This document shows, one piece after another, positions 17,948 through 26,457 of a stretch of DNA of 64,000 nucleotides. The first letter of the stretch is position 1; every line of letters starts with the position of its first letter. The notes beneath the pieces are model-generated. The model made no database searches, had not been told where the DNA came from, and worked only from the letters and a program-made list of their open reading frames with translations. Source of the DNA: Anderseniella sp039978075. GTDB taxonomy: Bacteria; Pseudomonadota; Alphaproteobacteria; Rhizobiales; Aestuariivirgaceae. Made by a program: the position numbers and the translations under genes. The DNA lies in assembly GCA_039978075.1 (NCBI GenBank), contig JBDWCA010000009.1, positions 1 to 64,000 of the forward strand, read 5' to 3'.

Positions 17948-18439
17948 ATGACAAGCATTCTGTCCAGCCCTGATGAACTGCGCGACGTTTTGATTGGTCC
18001 GGCAAGTCTTATCGGACTGGATCTGGGCAGCAAGACAATCGGAGTGGCTGTTTCAGACAGGCTGAGAACTATCGCGTCTCCACGCCTGACGATCAAAAGA
18101 ACGAAGTTCAAGGCCGATGCCGCGCAGCTTCTGGAAATTGCGGCGCAGGAAAACATCGCCGGGTTCGTGCTGGGTTTGCCCGTCAACATGGACGGCTCTC
18201 ACGGTCCCCGGGTTCAGGCCACCCACGCGTTTGCCAGAAACCTTGCACAACTCACCGATATCCCAATTGCATTGTGGGACGAACGACTGTCTACCGCAGC
18301 TGTTGAACGGATGCTGATCGAGGCAGACAGGTCACGTGCAAGACGGGCTGAACTGGTCGACAAACTGGCGGCTGCCTGGATTCTTCAGGGCGCATTGGAC
18401 CGGCTGGCGGGTTCGGCCCCTTGTGCGCCAGAGGCCTGA
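17948..18439 (+). CDS. ruvX: Putative pre-16S rRNA nuclease / Holliday-junction resolvase-like protein
   Basis: 163 residues, YqgF/RuvX family with an RNase H-like fold. Motifs: LIGLDLGSKTIGVAVSD (first acidic residue), VLGLPVNMDGSHGPR, and DERLSTAAVERML followed by DKLAAAWILQG (remaining acidic residues). In E. coli the homologue matures 16S rRNA 5' ends. Its tail overlaps an upstream TTG of the AEC gene, but the preferred start of that gene lies 5 bp after this stop. Confidence 0.94.
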   Translation: MTSILSSPDELRDVLIGPASLIGLDLGSKTIGVAVSDRLRTIASPRLTIKRTKFKADAAQLLEIAAQENIAGFVLGLPVNMDGSHGPRVQATHAFARNLAQLTDIPIALWDERLSTAAVERMLIEADRSRARRAELVDKLAAAWILQGALDRLAGSAPCAPEA

Positions 18440-18444
18440 TACTC

Positions 18445-19386
18445 ATGGACGTGTTCAATAGTATCCTGCCGATTTTCGTCCTTGTGGTTGTCGGTAACGT
18501 TATCCGGCGCACAGGTATTGTGCCAATGGAGGACTGGAAGGGCGTCGAACTGATCTGTTTCTGGTTGTTCTTTCCGGCCATCCTTTGTTTCACGCTGGCG
18601 ACTGTTGATCTCAAAAACCTGCCGATCGGTTCGTTGAGCATCACCGTTTTGGTGGTTACCGGCATAATGTGGACAATCCTGTTCGTCCTCAAGCCTGTGC
18701 TGCAGTCGAGAAATGCCATGACCAATGCGGAATTCACCTCGGTCTTTCAGGCAAGCTCACGGTTTCATGGTTTTATCGCCCTGGCCATCGTCCTGAAATT
18801 GTACGGAGAAACAGGCGCCGCATACGTCGCTATCATCATGGCCCTGCTTGTACCGCCCATAAACATCGTGAACATTGTCGTTTTGGCGGCGTTTGGCAGA
18901 GGTCAGACACCCAGCCTCAGCAATATCATCCGGGTTGTCATTCGAAACCCCATCATCTGGGGCGCCATGATCGGGTTGGCCATCAACTTCTCCGGACAGG
19001 GCCTGTGGGAACCGGCGCAAACCACGCTTGACCTGCTCGGCAGCGCAGCACTTGGTGCCGGTCTGCTGACTGTGGGTGCGGGGTTGCGTATCAAGGCCGC
19101 CCTGAAACCCAGCCTGCTGGTGTGGACAGGAGTGATCTTGAGGCTGGCTCTAACGCCGATCCTCGTCGTGCTGTTGGCCTGGTTGACCGGTCTCAACGGC
19201 GAGGCGTTTGAGGCGGCGATGATCTGTGCCGCCGTTCCGACGGCGATGAATGGCTATGTGCTGGCCCGCACCATGGGCGGTGATGCAGAACTGTATGCGG
19301 CAACGGCGACCGTTCAGACGGTGCTGTCTTTCGGTTCCATTCCGCTGGTGATCTGGCTGGCGCGTCATCTGCAATGGTTGGGTTAA
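18445..19386 (+). CDS. AEC-family transporter (auxin efflux carrier-like permease)
   Basis: 313 residues from the ATG at 18445 (GAGG site upstream). It has about ten hydrophobic segments in two halves, starting with FNSILPIFVLVVVGNVIRRTG, the usual opening of AEC permeases, and a central soluble linker. Family members move organic acids or amino-acid-like anions; the substrate is not predictable. It is an unusual neighbour between ruvX and pyrB but co-directional with both. Confidence 0.88.
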   Translation: MDVFNSILPIFVLVVVGNVIRRTGIVPMEDWKGVELICFWLFFPAILCFTLATVDLKNLPIGSLSITVLVVTGIMWTILFVLKPVLQSRNAMTNAEFTSVFQASSRFHGFIALAIVLKLYGETGAAYVAIIMALLVPPINIVNIVVLAAFGRGQTPSLSNIIRVVIRNPIIWGAMIGLAINFSGQGLWEPAQTTLDLLGSAALGAGLLTVGAGLRIKAALKPSLLVWTGVILRLALTPILVVLLAWLTGLNGEAFEAAMICAAVPTAMNGYVLARTMGGDAELYAATATVQTVLSFGSIPLVIWLARHLQWLG

Positions 19387-19491
19387 GTCCGGAGTTGATC
19401 AGTTCCATTGGCATAAGCTGTGTACACGCTAACCAACTTGCACCATTCCTGCTTGCACTTGCCTCCAAGCGTGCCTATAGACACGGCTTTA

Positions 19492-20463
19492 ATGGCCAAG
19501 ACATCCTCAGCACCCCGTCCCTTCATCAAGAGCAACAACCTGCTCAGCATTGCAGATCTTTCGCCAACCGAGATTGGCGCATTGCTGGATCTTGCCGACA
19601 GGTACGCGGATGACACCCGCAAGGGCAGCAAACACGGCAAGGTTCTAAAGGGCCTTACCCAGATAAACCTGTTCTTCGAAAATTCGACCCGTACGCAAAG
19701 TTCATTCGAGCTGGCGGGCAAGCGTTTGGGTGCCGATGTTCTGAACATGGCCGTCAGCGCCTCGTCGCTTGCCAAGGGCGAAACCGTGCTGGACACGGCG
19801 ATGACGCTCAACGCCATGCGCCCTCACCTGCTAATTGTGCGCCATCAATCGTCAGGTGCTGTTGAACTGTTGGCCCAGAAGGTTTCCTGCGCAGTTATCA
19901 ATGCAGGTGACGGCCAGCATGAACACCCGACCCAGGCGCTGCTGGATGCACTCACTATCCGTCGTCATCTGAAGCGCCTTGAAGGGCTGACCGTTGCCAT
20001 TTGCGGCGATGTCGCCCATTCGCGTGTTGCGCGGTCCAATATCGCATTGTTGTCAAAGATGAATGTTCGTTTGAGACTGATTGCCCCACCGACGCTGTTG
20101 CCGTCAGGCGCAGAAAATCTCGGAACAGAAATTTTCACCGACATGCGCGAAGGTCTGAAAGGCGCGGATGTCGTGATGATGTTGCGCTTGCAGCTCGAGC
20201 GGATGAACGGCAGCTTCATTCCATCTGCTCGCGAATATTACCGGTTCTTCGGCCTTGATCAGGAAAAACTGGCAATAGCCAACGAGGGCGCACTTGTAAT
20301 GCACCCGGGGCCCATGAACCGCGGGGTGGAAATAGACTCCATAGTGGCCGACGGTGTCCAGTCGGTTATTCGCGAACAGGTAGAGATGGGTGTGGCGGCC
20401 CGCATGGCGGTACTTGATGGTCTGTCGCGAAACCTGGATACCTCAAGCAAGGCAGGTGCGTGA
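19492..20463 (+). CDS. pyrB: Aspartate carbamoyltransferase catalytic subunit
   Basis: 323 residues from the ATG at 19492; an in-frame GTG at 19420 would add 24 atypical residues. It condenses carbamoyl phosphate and aspartate in pyrimidine synthesis. Carbamoyl-phosphate site STRT is at 65-68, HPTQALLD follows in mid-protein, and HPGPMNRG near the end binds aspartate. No pyrI regulatory gene is present. The stop overlaps the next start (TGATG), so the downstream dihydroorotase-like protein is translationally coupled, as in bacteria where it forms a PyrB-PyrC' complex. Confidence 0.97.
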   Translation: MAKTSSAPRPFIKSNNLLSIADLSPTEIGALLDLADRYADDTRKGSKHGKVLKGLTQINLFFENSTRTQSSFELAGKRLGADVLNMAVSASSLAKGETVLDTAMTLNAMRPHLLIVRHQSSGAVELLAQKVSCAVINAGDGQHEHPTQALLDALTIRRHLKRLEGLTVAICGDVAHSRVARSNIALLSKMNVRLRLIAPPTLLPSGAENLGTEIFTDMREGLKGADVVMMLRLQLERMNGSFIPSAREYYRFFGLDQEKLAIANEGALVMHPGPMNRGVEIDSIVADGVQSVIREQVEMGVAARMAVLDGLSRNLDTSSKAGA

Positions 20464-21779
20464 TGGCCAGGACCCTGTCTACCACCTCTGAACGCCGCGC
20501 CTACGTAAATGCCAGGTTGTTCGATCCAGCCGGTAAGCTGGATCAGACCGGTGGTGTTTTGATTGAAGACGGCGTCATCAAATGGATGGGCGCGGCCGTC
20601 ACCCGTGCCAGCTTGCCAGAAGGCACCAACACAACCGATGTCAAAGGCGCACTTCTGGTGCCCGGACTGGTTGACATGCGGGTGTTTACCGGTGAGCCGG
20701 GATCCGAACACCGCGAGACCCTGCAATCCGCCTCCCGGGCTGCAGCAGCAGGTGGTGTTACTTCAATCGTTATTCAACCGAACACACAGCCGGTCATGGA
20801 TGATGCATCCATCATCGACTTTGTGCTGCGCCGGGCGCAGGACACCGCCGATGTCCGAGTGCATCCGATGGCCGCCATCACCCAGGACCTGAACGGCGAG
20901 AAGATGACCGAGTTTGGACTTCTCAAAGAAGCCGGTGCAGTGGCTGTTACTGATGCCGTGCATTCGGTGCGCAATTCCAAAGTGTTAAGTCGCGCAATGA
21001 AATATGCCGGTAACTTCAACCTGCTGTTGGTACAGCATGTTGAAGATTCTGATCTGGCCGGTGGTGTCATGCATTCTGGCGAGGCAGCGACAAGGCTGGG
21101 CCTGCCCGGTATTCCCGCAGCAGCCGAATTGATCGCCCTGGAACGTGATATCCGGCTGGTCGAGATGACCGGAGCTCCCTACCATGCCGCTCAGATCTCC
21201 TGTGCGGCATCGCTTGATGTAATTCGTCATGCCAAGGACCGGGGCCTGCCGGTGTCGTGCGGGGTTTCAATCAATCACCTGACCCTGAACGAGCATGACA
21301 TCGGCGCTTATCGTACGTTCTTCAAGCTGTCCCCGCCACTAAGGCGCGAAGACGATCGCAAGGCGCTTGTCGCGGGCGTTGCTGACGGAACCATAGACGT
21401 AATCGTTTCAAGCCATGACCCGCAGGACGCCGATACCAAAAGAGTGCCGTTTTCCGAAGCGGCCTTCGGCGCAATCGGCCTGGAAACTCTGCTGTCAGCG
21501 GGGCTATCGCTTGTTCATTCCGATCAGTTGCCCCTTGAACGCCTGATCGAGGCGATGACCAATGCGCCGGCCCGGCTGCTCAACATCCAGGGTGGACGGC
21601 TGGAACAGGGCGGCAACGCCGACCTGGCAATTGTCGACATGACGGCTCCCTGGGTTGTTGAGGCCGATCTGCTCAAATCGGCGTCACGCAACACGACGTT
21701 CGAAACCCGGGCGTTTGAAGGCCGTGTCACGGAAACCATTGTCGGCGGCCACAGTGTGTATAGACTGTCTGACCACTGA
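20463..21779 (+). CDS. pyrX: Dihydroorotase-like protein, probably non-catalytic (PyrX/PyrC')
   Basis: 438 residues, amidohydrolase fold with normal length. The metal-binding sites of active dihydroorotases are altered: the HxH of the DxHVHLREPG motif is DMRVFTGEPG (R73, F75, and the substrate Arg is G77); the HVS-type histidine is Q in YHAAQIS; the TPHH pair is SINH; and the catalytic Asp of ATDH is S in VSSHDPQ. It overlaps pyrB by 1 bp. In Pseudomonas an inactive homologue (PyrC'/PyrX) is needed to assemble PyrB, so I infer the same role. A separate active pyrC is expected elsewhere in the genome. Confidence 0.88.
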   Translation: MARTLSTTSERRAYVNARLFDPAGKLDQTGGVLIEDGVIKWMGAAVTRASLPEGTNTTDVKGALLVPGLVDMRVFTGEPGSEHRETLQSASRAAAAGGVTSIVIQPNTQPVMDDASIIDFVLRRAQDTADVRVHPMAAITQDLNGEKMTEFGLLKEAGAVAVTDAVHSVRNSKVLSRAMKYAGNFNLLLVQHVEDSDLAGGVMHSGEAATRLGLPGIPAAAELIALERDIRLVEMTGAPYHAAQISCAASLDVIRHAKDRGLPVSCGVSINHLTLNEHDIGAYRTFFKLSPPLRREDDRKALVAGVADGTIDVIVSSHDPQDADTKRVPFSEAAFGAIGLETLLSAGLSLVHSDQLPLERLIEAMTNAPARLLNIQGGRLEQGGNADLAIVDMTAPWVVEADLLKSASRNTTFETRAFEGRVTETIVGGHSVYRLSDH

Positions 21780-21849
21780 CAGGCACCTTCGCCTGCCAGA
21801 CAGCGTCTCGTGACAAGCAATGTCCATCAAGTACTGGAGCGCATAGCGA

Positions 21850-22479
21850 ATGGATTCGGTCTTTGGAATGAACCCGCAATGGCTTGGCCTGATTTCACTA
21901 TGGTTCGGCCTGGGTTATTTGTGCGGCTCAATTCCTTTCGGCATTCTGATCGCCAGGGTTTTCGGCCTTGGAAATCTCCGTGACATAGGCTCCGGCAATA
22001 TCGGGGCGACGAATGTATTGCGCACCGGGAGCAAGCCTGCTGCAGCCGCAACGCTGCTGCTGGACGCACTGAAAGGTACATTACCGGTTGTTGCCGCCAC
22101 GCAACTGGTGAACATCGACGCTGCAGTTGCAGCAGGTTTTGGCGCCTTTATCGGGCACATCCTGCCAATCTGGCTTAAGTTCAAGGGTGGAAAAGGTGTC
22201 GCGACCTATGTGGGGGTTCTTCTGGGCTTCGGCTGGAAGTTTCTCGCGGTTTTTGCGGTCATCTGGCTCACACTGGCCATCTCGCTGCGCTATTCATCGC
22301 TTGCGGCGCTGATCGCGTCATTGGCTGTGCCGGTCTATGCGCTTTACGCCGGCAATATCAAACTGGCGCTGGCCCTTTTTGCCATGACAATTATCGTCTA
22401 CCTGACCCATCGGGAAAACATCGCCCGGTTGTTTAAAGGTCAAGAGACACGGATTGGCTCTAAACCCAAACCGTCGTGA
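21850..22479 (+). CDS. plsY: Acyl-phosphate glycerol-3-phosphate acyltransferase
   Basis: 209 residues, five or six membrane segments. PlsY makes lysophosphatidate from acyl-phosphate. The three loop motifs are present: GSIPFGILIAR, the glycine-rich GSGNIGATNVLRTG followed by DALKG, and KFKGGKGVATYVGV; a late HRENIARL motif follows. The second methionine (residue 7) is a possible start. The stop overlaps the GTG start of dprA by 4 bp. Confidence 0.96.
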   Translation: MDSVFGMNPQWLGLISLWFGLGYLCGSIPFGILIARVFGLGNLRDIGSGNIGATNVLRTGSKPAAAATLLLDALKGTLPVVAATQLVNIDAAVAAGFGAFIGHILPIWLKFKGGKGVATYVGVLLGFGWKFLAVFAVIWLTLAISLRYSSLAALIASLAVPVYALYAGNIKLALALFAMTIIVYLTHRENIARLFKGQETRIGSKPKPS

Positions 22480-23657
22480 GTGACATGTCCAGACGCCAGG
22501 ACATATCAGATCAAGAACGGATATCACGCCTGCAACTGGCTCTAAGTGACAATATCGGACCGGCGACCTATCACCAGTTAGTGGAAATCTATGGTTCGGC
22601 GGCAGATGCCATAACCGCCCTGCCCGATCTCGCGTCAGGCGTTACCAGAGGCCGCCGTGTCAGGCTGTGCTCGCGTGACCGGGCGTTACGCGATATCGAG
22701 AAAACATATGCCTGTGGCGGATTGCTTGTAACGCATGGAGAAGAGGGTTTTCCCCGACTACTCGCTGAAACCGTCAATCCGCCACCAGTATTGTTTGTTG
22801 CCGGCAATTCCGGCTTGCTGCAACAACCCGCCTGCGCGATCGTCGGCTCGCGCAATTCATCTGCCAACGGCAAGCGCTTTGCCCGCGATGTTGCCAGGGA
22901 ACTCGGGCAATCCGGCTGGATAATTGCATCGGGCCTGGCCCGCGGAATAGACACCGCTGCCCATGAGGCCTCGCTGGATCAGGGAACCATTGCGGTTGTT
23001 GCAACAGGACTTGACGTGACCTATCCACGGGAAAATGGCGAGCTTCATGCCCGGATCGCGTCTGGTGGTTGTGTCGTGTCAGAAATGCCGCCGGGCACAC
23101 ATCCACGCGCTGACCTGTTTCCGCGGCGCAACAGGATCATTGCGGGGCTGGCGGCCGGCGTCGTGGTGATCGAGGCGGCGATGCGGTCCGGTTCACTGAT
23201 AACAGCGCGTCTGGCCAATGAGATCGGCCGAGACGTTTTTGCCGTGCCGGGCTCACCTTTCGATCCGCGCTCAGAGGGCACCAACAAACTGATTCAGGAT
23301 GGTGCAATGCTGGTAACAGCCCCCCGTGACGTGCTTGATGTGCTGGAACGCAGTCATTTTTATGCGCCGGATCGCGGCGGCGAACTTGAAGCTCAACATC
23401 AAGCTGTATCCGGGGAAACGGCTCGTCGGACTGAGATCGGCGAAAAGCCAGGTTCGACAACGAGTCCCGATCCGCTGGTGGATGATATCCACAGGCAAGC
23501 TGTCATGGAGCTGCTGGGTCCTGACCCGGTCGAAGTGGATGTTGTTGTACGGGAATCCCGATTGCCGTCGCAGCTCGTGCAGATGGTGATCATGGAGCTT
23601 GACCTGACCGGGCGTCTGGAAAGGCATCCCGGACAGCGAGTGTCCCTTACAGCCTAG
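22476..23657 (+). CDS. dprA: DNA-processing protein DprA
   Basis: 393 residues from the GTG at 22476 (ATG at 22485 is an alternative). DprA loads RecA on incoming single-stranded DNA. The Rossmann-like core carries IVGSRNSSANG, SGLARGIDTAAHEASL, ATGLDVTYPREN, FPRRNRIIAGLA and the SGSLITARLANE stretch. A short N-terminal SAM-like region and a C-terminal winged-helix domain (about 320-390) flank it. It sits between plsY and topA, the usual place in this order. Its presence does not prove competence. Confidence 0.95.
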   Translation: MSDMSRRQDISDQERISRLQLALSDNIGPATYHQLVEIYGSAADAITALPDLASGVTRGRRVRLCSRDRALRDIEKTYACGGLLVTHGEEGFPRLLAETVNPPPVLFVAGNSGLLQQPACAIVGSRNSSANGKRFARDVARELGQSGWIIASGLARGIDTAAHEASLDQGTIAVVATGLDVTYPRENGELHARIASGGCVVSEMPPGTHPRADLFPRRNRIIAGLAAGVVVIEAAMRSGSLITARLANEIGRDVFAVPGSPFDPRSEGTNKLIQDGAMLVTAPRDVLDVLERSHFYAPDRGGELEAQHQAVSGETARRTEIGEKPGSTTSPDPLVDDIHRQAVMELLGPDPVEVDVVVRESRLPSQLVQMVIMELDLTGRLERHPGQRVSLTA

Positions 23658-23849
23658 TTCAGGTTGGCGAGTAACACCGAATTCTGTAGTATTCAGCGCT
23701 GTTGTCTGCACCTTTTAAGACAAGTTTCCCAACTATCCTTGTCCAAGGTTCTTGCGCGAAGCGGTAGTTTGGCCCTATGACGCTTGACCTGAAACAACCC
23801 CCGCACCATGTGCAGGGCTGGCTTTAAGCACAGGATTATCCGCTTCACC

Positions 23850-26456
23850 ATGAATGTAGTTGTCGTAGAATCGCCCGCAAAAGCAAAGACCATCAATAAA
23901 TATCTGGGCAGCGACTATCACGTCCTGGCCTCCTACGGCCATATCCGTGACCTGCCTGCCAAGGATGGCTCGGTCAAACCTGACGAAGACTTTGCAATGC
24001 TCTGGGAAATGGATTCGAAATCGTCCAAACGTTTGGGCGATATCGCAACCGCGCTGAAATCTGCCGACAAACTGATACTGGCAACTGACCCTGATCGTGA
24101 AGGCGAAGCGATTTCCTGGCATGTTCTCGAGGTGCTCAATCGAAAGGGCGCCATCAAGGACAAGCATGTCGAGCGGGTTGTATTCAACGCCATAACCAAG
24201 AATGCCGTGCTGGACGCGATGAAAAATCCGCGCGAGATCGATGATGCGCTGGTAGAGGCTTATCTGGCCCGGCGCGCACTTGATTACCTTGTTGGATTCA
24301 ATCTGTCCCCGGTCCTGTGGCGCAAATTGCCCGGAGCCCGGTCTGCCGGTCGTGTTCAATCGGTTGCGTTGCGCCTTATCTGCGAACGTGAACTGGAAAT
24401 TGAAGCGTTCATCAAGGACGAGTACTGGACAATTGAAGCCGCCATGAAGACGGGCGCCGGAAAGGACTTCGCAGCCCGCCTGCAGGCAATTGACGGCAAG
24501 AAGTTGAACAAGCTGGACATCGGCAACGAAACAGCTGCGCGTGCCATTGAAGCGGCATTGAAGGATGCAAGGTTCACGGTCGGGTCGGTTGAAACCAAAC
24601 CGGCAAAGCGTCATCCATCGCCACCTTTCACAACGTCAACCCTGCAGCAGGAAGCATCGCGCAAGCTGGGCTTTTCATCGCAGCGCACCATGCAGGTAGC
24701 GCAAAAATTGTATGAGGGCGTGACACTGAACGGAGAAGTCACCGGTCTCATTACCTATATGCGTACCGACGGTGTGCAGATGGCAAATGAAGCCATCGCG
24801 GCAGCGCGCAACGTCATTCAGTCGACATATGGTGAGCCATACCTGCCGTCGGCGCCACGGATTTACAAGTCAAAGGCCAAGAATGCCCAGGAGGCCCACG
24901 AAGCGATCCGGCCTACCGAACTGTCACGCGCGCCTGAGGAAGTTCGCAGCGTGCTTGATGCAGATCAGTATGCTCTGTATGTGCTGGTGTGGAAGCGCAC
25001 CATGGCCAGCCAGATGGAAAGCGCCGACTTCGAGCGGACCAGTGCCGACATCACAACCACCGGCAATGACGGCAAACCGTACAGCCTGCGGGCCAATGGG
25101 TCCGTACTGAAATTCGACGGTTTCCTGAAAGTCTATGAAGAAGGCAAGGACGATACTGAGGACGAAGACGACAAACGCCTTCCCCAGCTTACCAAGGGTG
25201 ACGTTGTCGGGGCGCAGAAAATAGAGCCGGTACAGCATTTTACCGAACCACCGCCACGGTATTCAGAAGCTTCGCTTATCAAGCGAATGGAAGAACTGGG
25301 TATTGGACGTCCGTCGACCTACACAGCGATTCTGACGGTGTTGAAGGACCGCGGCTATGTTCGCATGGATGCCAAGCGGCTGATCCCGGAAGACAAGGGT
25401 CGGCTGGTTACAGCATTCCTGGAATCGTTTTTCACACGCTACGTGCAATACGATTTCACTGCCGGTCTGGAAGAACAACTTGACCTCGTATCGGCCGGTG
25501 ACAAGAACTGGAAGCAGCTTCTCAGCGATTTCTGGAAGGAATTCTCCAACCAGATAGACGGCACCAAGGAATTGCGGGTTACCCACGTTCTGGATGCCCT
25601 GAACGATCTTCTTGAGAACCACGTGTTCCCGGAGCGCGAAGACGGCACCCACCGCAGGGCGTGTCCGTCCTGCGACAATGGCCAGTTGTCTCTGAAACTG
25701 GGTAAATTCGGCGCCTTTATCGGGTGTTCCAATTATCCCGAGTGCCGGTTCACTAAGCAACTTGGAACGCCAGGTGAAGGTGATGCATCTCTGGTGCCCG
25801 CCGATGGTATCGAATTGGGCAAGGATCCGGAAACCGGATTGCCGGTCACCCGCCATGACGGACGCTTTGGTCCCTATGTGCAGCTGGGCAAGGCAGAAGA
25901 CGGCGAGAAACCGCCACGCTCATCGATCCCGAAAACCATCAAGCCCGATGAAATCGATCTGGCATTCGCCTTGCGGCTGTTGTCACTGCCGCGCGAAGTC
26001 GGACTGCATCCTGAAAGCGGCAAGCCGATCACAGCGGGCCTGGGGCGATACGGACCGTTCGTGCTGCATGAAGGTGTCTATGCCAATCTGAGTGACTTTG
26101 AAGAGATCTTCAATGTAGGGCTCAACCGTGCGGTTGATCTGATAGCCGAAAAAGTTGCCAGCCGCGGAAAGCGTGGCCAGCAGAGCGCTCTGAAAGATCT
26201 TGGCGCTCACCCTGATGGTGGCGGCAACGTGCTGGTGATGGATGGCCGTTATGGTCCTTATGTCAAATTCGGCAAGATCAATGCGACCTTGCCGAAAGAA
26301 GTCACGCCTGAAGATGTCACGATGGAACAGGCCGTCGAGCTGATTACAGCCAAAGGCGGTGCCAAGGCTAAAAAGAAGCCGGCAAAGAAGAAAGCGGCCA
26401 AAAAGGCTGCGAAAAAGAAAGCCGTCAAGAAGACCGTGACGAAAGCAGAAGGCTGA
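23850..26456 (+). CDS. topA: DNA topoisomerase I
   Basis: 868 residues from the ATG at 23850 (MNVVVVESPAKAK). Type IA enzyme that relaxes negative supercoils. Toprim acidic residues are D80 and D82 in DPDREGE; the catalytic tyrosine is Y303 in ITYMRTDG. One C-terminal zinc finger (CPSC...GC-x6-C) is followed by three short topoisomerase-C repeats each with an R[FY]GP[YF]V core, then a Lys/Ala-rich tail of ~30 residues. The stop is 1 bp before the rnr start, so the two are probably co-transcribed. Confidence 0.98.
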   Translation: MNVVVVESPAKAKTINKYLGSDYHVLASYGHIRDLPAKDGSVKPDEDFAMLWEMDSKSSKRLGDIATALKSADKLILATDPDREGEAISWHVLEVLNRKGAIKDKHVERVVFNAITKNAVLDAMKNPREIDDALVEAYLARRALDYLVGFNLSPVLWRKLPGARSAGRVQSVALRLICERELEIEAFIKDEYWTIEAAMKTGAGKDFAARLQAIDGKKLNKLDIGNETAARAIEAALKDARFTVGSVETKPAKRHPSPPFTTSTLQQEASRKLGFSSQRTMQVAQKLYEGVTLNGEVTGLITYMRTDGVQMANEAIAAARNVIQSTYGEPYLPSAPRIYKSKAKNAQEAHEAIRPTELSRAPEEVRSVLDADQYALYVLVWKRTMASQMESADFERTSADITTTGNDGKPYSLRANGSVLKFDGFLKVYEEGKDDTEDEDDKRLPQLTKGDVVGAQKIEPVQHFTEPPPRYSEASLIKRMEELGIGRPSTYTAILTVLKDRGYVRMDAKRLIPEDKGRLVTAFLESFFTRYVQYDFTAGLEEQLDLVSAGDKNWKQLLSDFWKEFSNQIDGTKELRVTHVLDALNDLLENHVFPEREDGTHRRACPSCDNGQLSLKLGKFGAFIGCSNYPECRFTKQLGTPGEGDASLVPADGIELGKDPETGLPVTRHDGRFGPYVQLGKAEDGEKPPRSSIPKTIKPDEIDLAFALRLLSLPREVGLHPESGKPITAGLGRYGPFVLHEGVYANLSDFEEIFNVGLNRAVDLIAEKVASRGKRGQQSALKDLGAHPDGGGNVLVMDGRYGPYVKFGKINATLPKEVTPEDVTMEQAVELITAKGGAKAKKKPAKKKAAKKAAKKKAVKKTVTKAEG

Positions 26457-26457
26457 C

